From: an uncultured Opitutia bacterium
GTDB taxonomy: Bacteria; Verrucomicrobiota; Verrucomicrobiia; Opitutales; Opitutaceae
Assembly: GCA_903825285.1 (NCBI GenBank)
Contig: CAIJZY010000016.1
Location: forward strand, 1-64,000
Reading direction: 5' to 3'
DNA length: 64,000 nt
Both the position numbers and the translations under genes were made by a program. Below the pieces are notes generated by a model. The model worked only from the letters and a program-made list of their open reading frames with translations. It did no database searches and had not been told where the DNA came from. The first letter of the stretch is position 1. Each line of letters starts with the position of its first letter. This document shows positions 16,185-23,843 of this stretch, in pieces.

Positions 16185-18358
16185 AGCCGAACCCCGCCAA
16201 CGTCATCCGCTTCTCGGCGGAGGAATTCGGGGAGATGTTCCCGTTCTACGTCGCGTTCGGCCCCGACGGCGTGGTGACCGACGTGGGCCGCTCGATGCGG
16301 CAGCTCTCGCCGGCGGCGCGCCCGGGGGCCCGGGTGGACGAGATCCTCCGCCCGCACCGGCCGGAGGAGCCGCTCGAATTCGCGCGGCTCGAGGCGGGCC
16401 GGCACCAGCTCTACATCGTGCGCGAGGTGGCGACCGGCACCCTCCTGCGCGGCCAGATGCAGCGGCTCGGCGGGGCGATGTACTTCCTCGGCTCGCCGTG
16501 GCTCCCGAGCACCGCCGCGCTCTCGGCGCTGGGCCTGACCCTCCGGGACTTTGCGGTGCATGACCCGACCCTCGACCTGCTCCAGCTGCTCCAGAGCCAC
16601 GAGATCGCCGCGCGCGACCTGCGGCAGCTGACCGACCGGCTGACGGCGCAGGGGGTGGAGCTGCAGGAGAGCGCGCGCCGCGCCCAGCAGAAGGAGGAGG
16701 AATCCCGGACCCTCGCCGTGGTCGCGGCCCGCACGGACAACGCCGTGGTGCTGACCGACGCCCGGGGCCGCATCGAATGGGTGAACGACGGCTTCACCCG
16801 CATGACCGGCTACACCCTCGCCGAGTGCGCGGGCCGCACGCCCGGCTCGTTCCTGCAGGGCCCCGGCACCGACCCGGCGGTCGTGCAGCACATGCGGCGC
16901 CAGCTCGCGGCGGGGCAGGGCTTCAAGGTCGAGCTGATCAATTACCACAAGGACGGCCATTACTACTGGGCCGCCACCCACGTGCAGCCGATCCTGGACG
17001 CCGCCGGCCGGCTCGCGCATTTCATGGCGATCGAGAGCGACATCACCACCCGGCGCCAGACCGAGAATAACCTGCGCACGCAGTTCGGTGTCGCCCGGGA
17101 GCTCGTCGAGTCGCAGACGCTCAACGAGGCCGGCGCGGCCATCCTGCGCACGGTGGGCCGCGAGATGGACTGGACCGTGGGGGCCTTCTGGCTGGTGGAC
17201 TCGCTGCAGGCCCGGCTCGAGTGCGTCGAGGTCTGGTGGCCCGAGGGCGAACCGGGCATCGGCGAGTTTGTCGCGGGCTTCCGCGGGCGCCAGTTTGCCC
17301 GCGGCGAGGCGCTGCCCGGCCGGGCGTGGCAGGAGGGCCGCAGCCTCTGGCTGCGGGATGTGCCCTCGGAGCCCAGTTTCAAGCCCGCCGGCGCCGCCCA
17401 CACGAGCGGTCTCCACTGTGGCGTCGCGGTCCCGGTGGCCGTCGCCGGCCAGGTCATCGGCGTGATCGAGTTCCTGTCGAAGCGCGTCGAGGAGCCCGAT
17501 GATGTCCGGCTCAGCACCCTCAACGCCGTCAGCCAGCAGTTCGGCCAGTTCATCGAGCACCTCCGCACCGGCGAGGCGCTCCGGACCCGCAGCGAGGAGC
17601 TGGAGCGCGCCAACGTCCAGCTGGCGGAGGCGGCCCGGATGAAGGACGCGTTCCTGGCGAGCATGAACCACGAGCTGCGCACGCCGCTCACGGGCATCCT
17701 CGGCATGACGGAGACCCTGTTGGACAACGGGGCCGGCCCGCTCAACGACAAGCAGGTCCAGTACCTGAAGATCGTCGAGACCAGCGGCCGCCATCTCCTG
17801 GAGCTGATCAACGACATCCTCGACCTGGCCAAGCTCGAGGCGGGCCTGCAGCACCTGGCGAAGCAGCCCTGCCTCGCCCAGCAGTTCTGCGAGTCCAGCC
17901 TCCGCACGGTCAAGGGCATCGCCACCCGGCGCCGGCAGAAGATGACGCTGACGAACGACGCCGTCGGCGTGCGCGTGCGGGTCGACAGCCGCCGCATGGT
18001 CCAGGTGCTGGTCAACCTGCTCAGCAACGCCGCCAAGTTCACGCCCGAGGGCGGGGAATTCGGCCTGCACGCCTCAGTGCACGGGGAGGAGCTTCACCTC
18101 GTGGTGTGGGACCGCGGCATCGGGATCGCGCCGGCGGAGCTGGCGCGGCTCTTCCAGCCGTTCACGCAGCTCGACGCGCGGCTGTCGCGCCGCTACGAGG
18201 GCACGGGCCTCGGCCTCGCGCTGGTGAAGAAGCTCGTCGAGCTGCACGGGGGCACGGTGTCCGTCACCAGCGAGCTGGCCGCGGGCTCGCAGTTCACGAT
18301 CCGGCTGCCGCTCGCCGCGGCGGACGAGCCGGCGGTGAGCGACAGCTCCGGGCTATAG
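16181..18358 (+). CDS. HNOBA-PAS-GAF histidine kinase, H-NOX partner (HnoK-like)
   Basis: 725 aa, starting at GTG 16181 whose GTGA overlaps the H-NOX stop; a second GTG at 16178 is possible. Residues 1-140 form an HNOBA domain: FPFYVAFGPDG, then TLLRGQM, YFLGSPWL, the LGLTLRDF stretch and HDPTLDLLQLL, all hallmark segments of the domain otherwise found in soluble guanylate cyclases. It continues with PAS ~175-292 (VLTDARGRIEWVNDGF), GAF ~305-460, HisKA with His497 in MNHELRTPL, and HATPase (N-box VNLLSNAAKFTPEGG, G1 WDRGIGIA, G2 YEGTGLGLALVKK). No membrane segment and no receiver. It is the presumed kinase whose activity NO-bound H-NOX modulates; its receiver partner is likely one of the upstream REC proteins. 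A 151-bp gap precedes cheW. Confidence 0.93.
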   Translation: MKPNPANVIRFSAEEFGEMFPFYVAFGPDGVVTDVGRSMRQLSPAARPGARVDEILRPHRPEEPLEFARLEAGRHQLYIVREVATGTLLRGQMQRLGGAMYFLGSPWLPSTAALSALGLTLRDFAVHDPTLDLLQLLQSHEIAARDLRQLTDRLTAQGVELQESARRAQQKEEESRTLAVVAARTDNAVVLTDARGRIEWVNDGFTRMTGYTLAECAGRTPGSFLQGPGTDPAVVQHMRRQLAAGQGFKVELINYHKDGHYYWAATHVQPILDAAGRLAHFMAIESDITTRRQTENNLRTQFGVARELVESQTLNEAGAAILRTVGREMDWTVGAFWLVDSLQARLECVEVWWPEGEPGIGEFVAGFRGRQFARGEALPGRAWQEGRSLWLRDVPSEPSFKPAGAAHTSGLHCGVAVPVAVAGQVIGVIEFLSKRVEEPDDVRLSTLNAVSQQFGQFIEHLRTGEALRTRSEELERANVQLAEAARMKDAFLASMNHELRTPLTGILGMTETLLDNGAGPLNDKQVQYLKIVETSGRHLLELINDILDLAKLEAGLQHLAKQPCLAQQFCESSLRTVKGIATRRRQKMTLTNDAVGVRVRVDSRRMVQVLVNLLSNAAKFTPEGGEFGLHASVHGEELHLVVWDRGIGIAPAELARLFQPFTQLDARLSRRYEGTGLGLALVKKLVELHGGTVSVTSELAAGSQFTIRLPLAAADEPAVSDSSGL

Positions 18359-18509
18359 GAGCCCGCTGGCGGGTGGGGGAGTAGCGCTCAGGGCAACTGG
18401 GTAGTTCTGCTCTCCGCAATTGGGGTTTAGCGGGGGCCAACGGCACCGAAGGGTTCCACCAACCGTGCCTATCTGTCTACCGCCCTCCGCGGAGCCCGGC
18501 CCTCCCCCC

Positions 18510-18992
18510 ATGAGCTCCCCGACCCAAACCCTTGCGCCGCTGGCGACCCTGGCCGGCAAGTACCTGACCGTCGCCGTCGGCGGCGAGTCCTACGGCATCG
18601 AGATCCGCCAGGTCCGCGAGATCATCCGCTACCAGAAGATCACGCCGCTCCCGCACCTGCCGGCCGGCGTGAAGGGCGTGATCAACCTCCGCGGCCGCGT
18701 CATCCCGATCACCGACCTGCGGGTCATCTTCGGCGTGGACGCGGGCGTGGCGGACCGCACCTGCATCGCGGTCGTGGAAGTGAGCCAGCCGGGTGCCGCC
18801 CCCCTCCTGCGGGGCCTGATCGTGGACCGCGTCGAGGAAGTCGTGACCATCGCCGCCGGTGACCTGCAGGCCCCGCCGGATTTCGGGACCTCCGTCCGCG
18901 TCGAGTACCTGCTGGGCGTAGCCCAGGTGCGCGGCGAGGTGAAGTTCCTCCTCGACCTCGGCCTCGTGGTCGGCGGGTCCACCGCCGGCTGA
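18510..18992 (+). CDS. CheW-like chemotaxis coupling protein
   Basis: 160 aa from ATG 18510. A single CheW domain covers ~20-150: YLTVAVGGESYGIEIRQVREII, the conserved GVINLRGRVIPITDLR and GLIVDRVEEVVTI, ending in DLGLVV. It bridges chemoreceptors to CheA. It lies 20 bp upstream of a chemoreceptor gene in the same direction, so the two form an operon. No cheA, cheB, cheR or cheY is present in the window, so it must act with a kinase encoded elsewhere. The upstream frame to 18420 lacks CheW character and is excluded. The 151-bp leader has a GTAGTTC motif near 18401. Confidence 0.93.
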   Translation: MSSPTQTLAPLATLAGKYLTVAVGGESYGIEIRQVREIIRYQKITPLPHLPAGVKGVINLRGRVIPITDLRVIFGVDAGVADRTCIAVVEVSQPGAAPLLRGLIVDRVEEVVTIAAGDLQAPPDFGTSVRVEYLLGVAQVRGEVKFLLDLGLVVGGSTAG

Positions 18993-19012
18993 TTCCCGTC
19001 CAATATTTCCCC

Positions 19013-20572
19013 ATGAAACTAAATCGTTGGAGCCTGTTCGCGAAGATGACTGCGGTCATCGCGGTGTTTGCCGCGGTCCTGATCGCCCTCGGCCTGTTTG
19101 CCACCCGCACCCGCAACCGGGTGCAGGTGGGCGGGCCGTACTATGCCCAGATCGCGCTGAGCAAGGACCTGGTGGCGGACATCCTGCCGCCGCCGGCCTA
19201 CATCCTCGAGGCCTACCTCCTCACGTTCGAGGCGATCAACGCGCCCGACGCCACGGTGCGCGAGCAGAAGCTGACCCGGCTGTGGGAGACCGAGAAGGAG
19301 TTCCATGCCCGCCACGACTTCTGGGCCGGCGCCCTGGAGTCCTCGCGCATGAAGTCCGCGCTGATCGAGTCCGCCGCCCAGCCGGCCGAGGAGTTTTTCC
19401 GCCTGGCCCACACGCGCCTCCTGCCGGCGCTGCAATCCGGGGATGTCGCGGGCGCCCAGCGGCTCGCCACCCATGAGATGCGCGACGCCTACGCGCAGCA
19501 CCGCGCGGCCATCGACGAGGTGGTCACGCTGGCCAACCAGTTCACCGCCGAGCGCGAGCAGGAGGCCGCCGCCGCGGTCCACTCCGGCACCTATTGGGAA
19601 GTGGGCCTCGGACTGGCCGGCCTGCTGGCCGGCGTGCTCTTCGGCGCCGCCATCCTCCGCAACCTAAATTTCACCCTCCGGGAAGTGTCCGACTCGCTCG
19701 CCGCCGGCGCCCACGAGACGGCCCGGGCCGCCGCGCAGGTGGCCTCGTCCAGCCAGTCGCTCGCCGACGGCGCCAGCCGCCAGGCCGCCTCCCTGGAGGA
19801 GAGCAGCGCCTCGCTCGAGGAGATGGCCGCGATGACCAAGCGCAATGCCGAGGGCGCGCTGCAGGCGAAGTCGCTGTCGGGCCAGACCCGCGTCGCCGCC
19901 GACACCGGCGCCGCCGCCGTCGGGGAGATGACGAGCGCCATGGAGGCGCTGCGCGGCTCCGCCAACGAGATCTCCAAGATCGTGAAGACGATCGATGAAA
20001 TCGCCTTCCAGACCAACCTCCTCGCGCTCAACGCCGCCGTCGAGGCCGCGCGGGCCGGCGAGGCCGGCGCCGGCTTCGCCGTCGTCGCCGAGGAGGTCCG
20101 CAACCTCGCCCAGCGCTCCGCCACCGCGGCGCGCGAGACGGCCGGCCGGATCCAGGACTCCGTCACCAAGAGCGAGCACGGCGTCCAGGTGTCCGCCAAG
20201 GTCGGGCAGACGCTCGCCGAGATCGTCGAGCGCGTCCGCGAGGTCGACCACATCATCGCCGAGATCGCCACCGCCTCCCAGGAGCAGACCCAGGGCATCG
20301 GCCAGGTGAACACCGCCGTGTCCGAGATCGACCGCGTCACGCAGGCCGTCGCCGGCAACGCCGAGGAGACCGCCGCCGCCGCCGAGCAGCTCAACGCCCA
20401 GTCCGGCGCGATGCAGGACGCGGTCGGCCAGCTGCGCGCCGTGCTGGAGGGCCAGGGGGCCGCCGCGCGTCCCGCTGCTTCGGTCCCGCTGGAAACCGTG
20501 CCGGTGGTGACTCCGCGGCTCATTCCGAGCCGGCCGAAGCCCGCCAACGCGCCCGCCGTCCTGGCCGCGTAA
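19013..20572 (+). CDS. Methyl-accepting chemotaxis protein with helical-bundle sensor
   Basis: 519 aa. TM1 ~9-30, an extracytoplasmic alpha-helical domain ~31-198 (rich in charged helices, AILEAYLLTF, HARHDFWAGAL, QHRAAIDEV, resembling four-helix-bundle ligand domains), TM2 ~199-222, then the MCP signalling domain with the tip [19 protein letters not shown] and flanking methylation-helix heptads (SSQSLADGASRQAASLEESS). No CxxC and no haem motif. The cytoplasmic part is nearly the same as in the haem chemoreceptor at 7066, which implies a shared array and recent exchange of sensor domains. It is co-directional with cheW and faces the PEP-CTERM gene tail-to-tail across 29 bp. Confidence 0.93.
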   Translation: MKLNRWSLFAKMTAVIAVFAAVLIALGLFATRTRNRVQVGGPYYAQIALSKDLVADILPPPAYILEAYLLTFEAINAPDATVREQKLTRLWETEKEFHARHDFWAGALESSRMKSALIESAAQPAEEFFRLAHTRLLPALQSGDVAGAQRLATHEMRDAYAQHRAAIDEVVTLANQFTAEREQEAAAAVHSGTYWEVGLGLAGLLAGVLFGAAILRNLNFTLREVSDSLAAGAHETARAAAQVASSSQSLADGASRQAASLEESSASLEEMAAMTKRNAEGALQAKSLSGQTRVAADTGAAAVGEMTSAMEALRGSANEISKIVKTIDEIAFQTNLLALNAAVEAARAGEAGAGFAVVAEEVRNLAQRSATAARETAGRIQDSVTKSEHGVQVSAKVGQTLAEIVERVREVDHIIAEIATASQEQTQGIGQVNTAVSEIDRVTQAVAGNAEETAAAAEQLNAQSGAMQDAVGQLRAVLEGQGAAARPAASVPLETVPVVTPRLIPSRPKPANAPAVLAA

Positions 20573-20601
20573 CGCGGGTGACCGCGCCGGGTCCCCGCGG
20601 G

Positions 20602-21501
20602 CTAGTTCCGCCGGCGGTGACGCCGCAGGCCGAGGCCCGCGAGGCCGACGGCCAGCAGCGCCCACGTGCCGGGCTCCGGCACGGGCATGAAGGCGAAGCC
20701 GCCGGAATTGGTCAGTCCCGTGATGAAGTTGGCGTTCAGCAGCGTCCCGCCCGGGCTGTACTGCTGGATCGTGCCCAGCGAGTTGTTCCCGATATAGACG
20801 TTCCCACTGGCATCGGTCGTGACGAAGAAGGGGATGCCGGCGCCGAGGTTGGCGAAGGTCGCATTGATCACTGTGCCGGTCGTGGTGTATTCGCCCACGA
20901 CGTGGTTGTTCGGGTCCACCACGAAGAGGTGGTTGCTGGCGTCGATCGCCATGCCATAGGTGTTGCCGGACATGGTGATCAGGCTCGAATTGAGCAGGGT
21001 GCCGGCGGAGGAGTACTCCGCCACGGAGCTGTAGCTCGACACGTAGAGGTTGCCGCTGCTGTCGATGACCAGGCCCCGCGGCATCCCGTTGGCGGTGATG
21101 AGGGACGCGTTGATCACGGCGCCGGCGGCGGAGTAGTGGCCGATGACACCGCCGTTGTTGGCGATGAAAAGGCTGCCGTCGGGGGCCACGGCGAAGGCCG
21201 AGGGCGTCGACAGGCCCGTGATCAGCGCGGCGTTGATCGGCGTGCCGTTGGCCGCGTATTCGCCGATGGTGCCGGCCATGTCGAGGATGTAGAAGCTGCC
21301 CGTGTTGGAGAAGGCCACCTGGAACGGCGTGCCGAGCCCGGTGATCAAGTTGGCGTTGATCACGGCGCCACCCGAGGTGTACAGGCCGACGTTGCCGCCG
21401 CCGTTGTCGGTCACCACGATCTGCCCGGAGGCGGCGAGGGCGGCGCAGAGCCCCAGCCCGGCCAGCAGGCACCGGCACCAGGCGGGACCAGATGACACCA
21501 T
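20602..21501 (-). CDS. PEP-CTERM-anchored repeat protein (NHL/beta-propeller-like)
   Basis: 299 aa from ATG 21501. The signal peptide is ~1-29 (CLLAGLGLCAALAASGQ). About six repeats of ~41-43 residues follow, each with a G-x-(V/L/P)-(I/L)-N-A/S-x-L/F-I-T segment and a D-x-S/G-x-x-(L/V)-(Y/F)-(V/I) strand; this is the usual look of NHL-type propeller blades. The C-terminus is a full PEP-CTERM signal: VPEPGT, a hydrophobic stretch of ~17 residues, then RRHRRRN. Such proteins are processed by exosortase (not in this window) and exported to the surface or the extracellular matrix. It is monocistronic. Surface role unknown; binding or exopolysaccharide-associated functions are typical guesses. Confidence 0.88.
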   Translation of the reverse strand: MVSSGPAWCRCLLAGLGLCAALAASGQIVVTDNGGGNVGLYTSGGAVINANLITGLGTPFQVAFSNTGSFYILDMAGTIGEYAANGTPINAALITGLSTPSAFAVAPDGSLFIANNGGVIGHYSAAGAVINASLITANGMPRGLVIDSSGNLYVSSYSSVAEYSSAGTLLNSSLITMSGNTYGMAIDASNHLFVVDPNNHVVGEYTTTGTVINATFANLGAGIPFFVTTDASGNVYIGNNSLGTIQQYSPGGTLLNANFITGLTNSGGFAFMPVPEPGTWALLAVGLAGLGLRRHRRRN

Positions 21502-21646
21502 GCAGACAGCCAAAGACCTTGCCTCGGGGGAATAGGCATTCGGTTTTTTTTAGCCGGGCTGATCCGTCGTTGGCAATGGCAATTCCAGCGGCCGTCGCCC
21601 GCTGAATTTGTTTTACGCCGGCGGCGGGAGCTTAACCATCGCGGCG

Positions 21647-23695
21647 ATGTCCGCCGCCGCCCCTTTGCCGAGTGACTCCGCCGCGCGCCGGTCGGTCGGC
21701 GGGCTGGCCGCGCTCCTCGTGCTGGCGGTCGGGCTGGCCTACGCGAACACCCTCCAGGTGCCGTTCCTCCTCGACGACAGCTCGGCCATCACGGGCAATG
21801 CCTCGCTCGCCGACCTGGGCCGGATCGGGACGGTCCTCGCGCCGGCGGGGACCACCACCAGCGGCCGGCCGCTGCTGAATCTCTCGTTCGCGCTCAACCA
21901 CGCCTGGGGCGGGGAGTCCGTGGCGGGCTATCACGCGGTGAACCTGATCCTCCATGCGCTGGCGACGCTGGCGCTGTTCGGCGTGGTGCGCCGCACGCTG
22001 CTCTCGCCGCGGCTCGCCGCCCGGTGGGGCGCCACCGCGCTTCCGGTCGCGGCCGGCACGGCGCTGCTGTGGGGCGTCCATCCGCTCCTCACCTCGGCCG
22101 TCACGTACCTCAGCCAGCGCGCCGAGTCCATGATGGGCCTGTGGTACCTGCTCACATTGTACGCCTTCTTGCGCGGCGCGGCGTCGCCGCAGCCGGCGCG
22201 CTGGCTGCTCGTGTCCGTCGCGGCCTGCGCCGCCGGCATGCTGACCAAGGAGGTGATGATGACGGCGCCGGTGCTGGTGCTGCTCTTCGACCGCGTGCTG
22301 TTCGCCGCGTCCTGGCAGGCGACGCTGACGCGGCGGTGGTACTATGCGGGCCTGGCGCTGTGCTGGGTCCTGCTGGCCTGGCTCATGGTCAGCTCGGGGC
22401 TCGGCGGGCGGGATGTCGGGCTGCGGGCGGGGGACGACTGGCTCTTCTACGCCTACACGGAAAGCAAGGCGCTGGTGACCTACGCCCGGCTCGCGCTCGT
22501 GCCGTACCCGCTCGTGTTCGACTACGGCACGGAGGTGCTGGTGCGGGAATTCCGGACCGCGGCGCCGTACGCGCTGCTCGTGCTGGGCGGGCTCGCGGCC
22601 ACGGGCTGGCTGTTCCGGCGCGGCGCGGCGGCGGCCGGCCTGGCGGCGGCGGCGGTCTTTGTCGTGCTCGCGCCGACCTCGAGCTTTGTGCCGGTCATGG
22701 GCCAGCCGATCGCCGAGAGCCGCATGTACCTGCCGCTCGCCGCGCTCGTCGCCCTTGGCGTGTGCGGCCTCCACCGCCTCGCCGGCCGGGCGGCCCTGCC
22801 GGTGGTCGCCGGGCTCGCCGTCCTGCTCGGCACGGGCACCTTTCTGCGGAACCGCGACTACCGCACCGCGCTGGGGCTCTGGACGGACACCGTGCAGCGC
22901 ATGCCGGGCAGTGCCCGCGGCCACTACAACCTGGCGAACGAGCTGGTCCGCGAGCCCGGCCGCTCGGCGGAGGCGATCGCGCACTACGAGACGGCGCTGC
23001 AGATAAAGCCCGACCTCGTCGCCGCGCACCATAATCTCGCCAACGAGCTGGCGCAGCAGCCCGGCCGGGAGGCGGAGGCATTGGCGCACTACACGGCCGC
23101 GCTGGCGCTGGCGCCGGACCTCGCGGAGGCGCACGCCAACGCCGCGCGGCTGCTCGCGGGCTGGCCCGGGCGCGAGGCCGAGCGGCTCGGCCACCTCGAG
23201 GCGGTGGCGCGGCTGCAGCCTGCATCCGCCGCCGCGCAGTTCCAGCTCGCGAACGCGCTGGCGCAGGTGCCGGAGCGCGCGGCCGAGGCGATCCCGGCCT
23301 ACGAGGCCGCGCTGCGGCTGCGGCCCGATTTTCCCGAGGCGCACAACAACCTCGCCAACCTTCTCGCGCACGACCCGGCCCGCCTGGCCGAGGCGCTGGC
23401 GCACTACGAGACGGCGCTGCGGCTGAAGCCCGACTTCACCGAAGCCCACTACAACTACGCCAACCGGCTCGCCCGCCTGCCCGGCGGGTGGGCGCGGGCG
23501 GTGCCGCAGTACGAGGCGGCGCTGCGCCTGAACCCGCAGCTGGCCGAGGCGCACAAGAATCTCGCGCTCGCCCTCGCCAATCTCGGCCGCCTCGACGAGG
23601 CGGCCGCGCACCTCGAGGCCGCGCTCGCGCTCCGGCCCGACTATCGCGAGGCCCGCGAGCTGCTCGAGCGCGTGCGGGCCTACCCGCGGCCCTGA
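21647..23695 (+). CDS. TMTC-like multi-TM protein with C-terminal tetratricopeptide repeats
   Basis: 682 aa from ATG 21647; a TTG at 21608 would add 13 residues without support. The first ~415 residues hold about ten hydrophobic helices. The first lumenal loop carries FLLDDSSAITGN, matching the acidic D-D/E motif of GT-C glycosyltransferases of the PMT/TMTC kind, and YLSQRAESMMGLWYLL is the conserved loop-helix after it. Residues ~420-675 hold seven to eight TPR motifs (HYETALQIKPDLVAAHHNLA and so on). In eukaryotes TMTC proteins are O-mannosyltransferases; bacterial homologues are uncharacterised, so glycosyl transfer to exported proteins is a family-based inference. It is monocistronic, followed by a repeat-filled spacer. 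Confidence 0.85.
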   Translation: MSAAAPLPSDSAARRSVGGLAALLVLAVGLAYANTLQVPFLLDDSSAITGNASLADLGRIGTVLAPAGTTTSGRPLLNLSFALNHAWGGESVAGYHAVNLILHALATLALFGVVRRTLLSPRLAARWGATALPVAAGTALLWGVHPLLTSAVTYLSQRAESMMGLWYLLTLYAFLRGAASPQPARWLLVSVAACAAGMLTKEVMMTAPVLVLLFDRVLFAASWQATLTRRWYYAGLALCWVLLAWLMVSSGLGGRDVGLRAGDDWLFYAYTESKALVTYARLALVPYPLVFDYGTEVLVREFRTAAPYALLVLGGLAATGWLFRRGAAAAGLAAAAVFVVLAPTSSFVPVMGQPIAESRMYLPLAALVALGVCGLHRLAGRAALPVVAGLAVLLGTGTFLRNRDYRTALGLWTDTVQRMPGSARGHYNLANELVREPGRSAEAIAHYETALQIKPDLVAAHHNLANELAQQPGREAEALAHYTAALALAPDLAEAHANAARLLAGWPGREAERLGHLEAVARLQPASAAAQFQLANALAQVPERAAEAIPAYEAALRLRPDFPEAHNNLANLLAHDPARLAEALAHYETALRLKPDFTEAHYNYANRLARLPGGWARAVPQYEAALRLNPQLAEAHKNLALALANLGRLDEAAAHLEAALALRPDYREARELLERVRAYPRP

Positions 23696-23703
23696 ACCGA
23701 AAA

Positions 23704-23802
23704 TCGCGGAAGCGCGAAAGGGCGGAAGTGCGGATAGAGCTCCGGGCCTGGATCCGCGTTCCGATTCTCCGCGTTTCCGCGATCCATTCCCCCTTTCACG
23801 CT
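23704..23802. repeat. GCGGAAG-type inverted repeat
   Basis: The left arm ATCGCGGAAGCGCGAAAGGG (then CGGAAGTGCGG) is mirrored by a right arm reading TTCTCCGCGTTTCCGCGATC followed by CCCCTTTCACGCTTC. It lies in the 148-bp spacer between the TPR gene and the symporter and can form an imperfect hairpin. It belongs to the same broad family as 3411-3438. Confidence 0.6.
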
Positions 23803-23843
23803 TCAAGCTTGGCGTCGGCCACGGGCGCTGAAACAACCTCCCC

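Noticed and set aside
20573-20601. Terminator between the second chemoreceptor and the PEP-CTERM gene
   Set aside because: GC-rich with partial complementarity only; no convincing stem plus T-tract.
21608-21646. TTG start for the TMTC-like gene
   Set aside because: The 13 added residues have no support; ATG 21647 lies directly before a conserved-type N-terminus.
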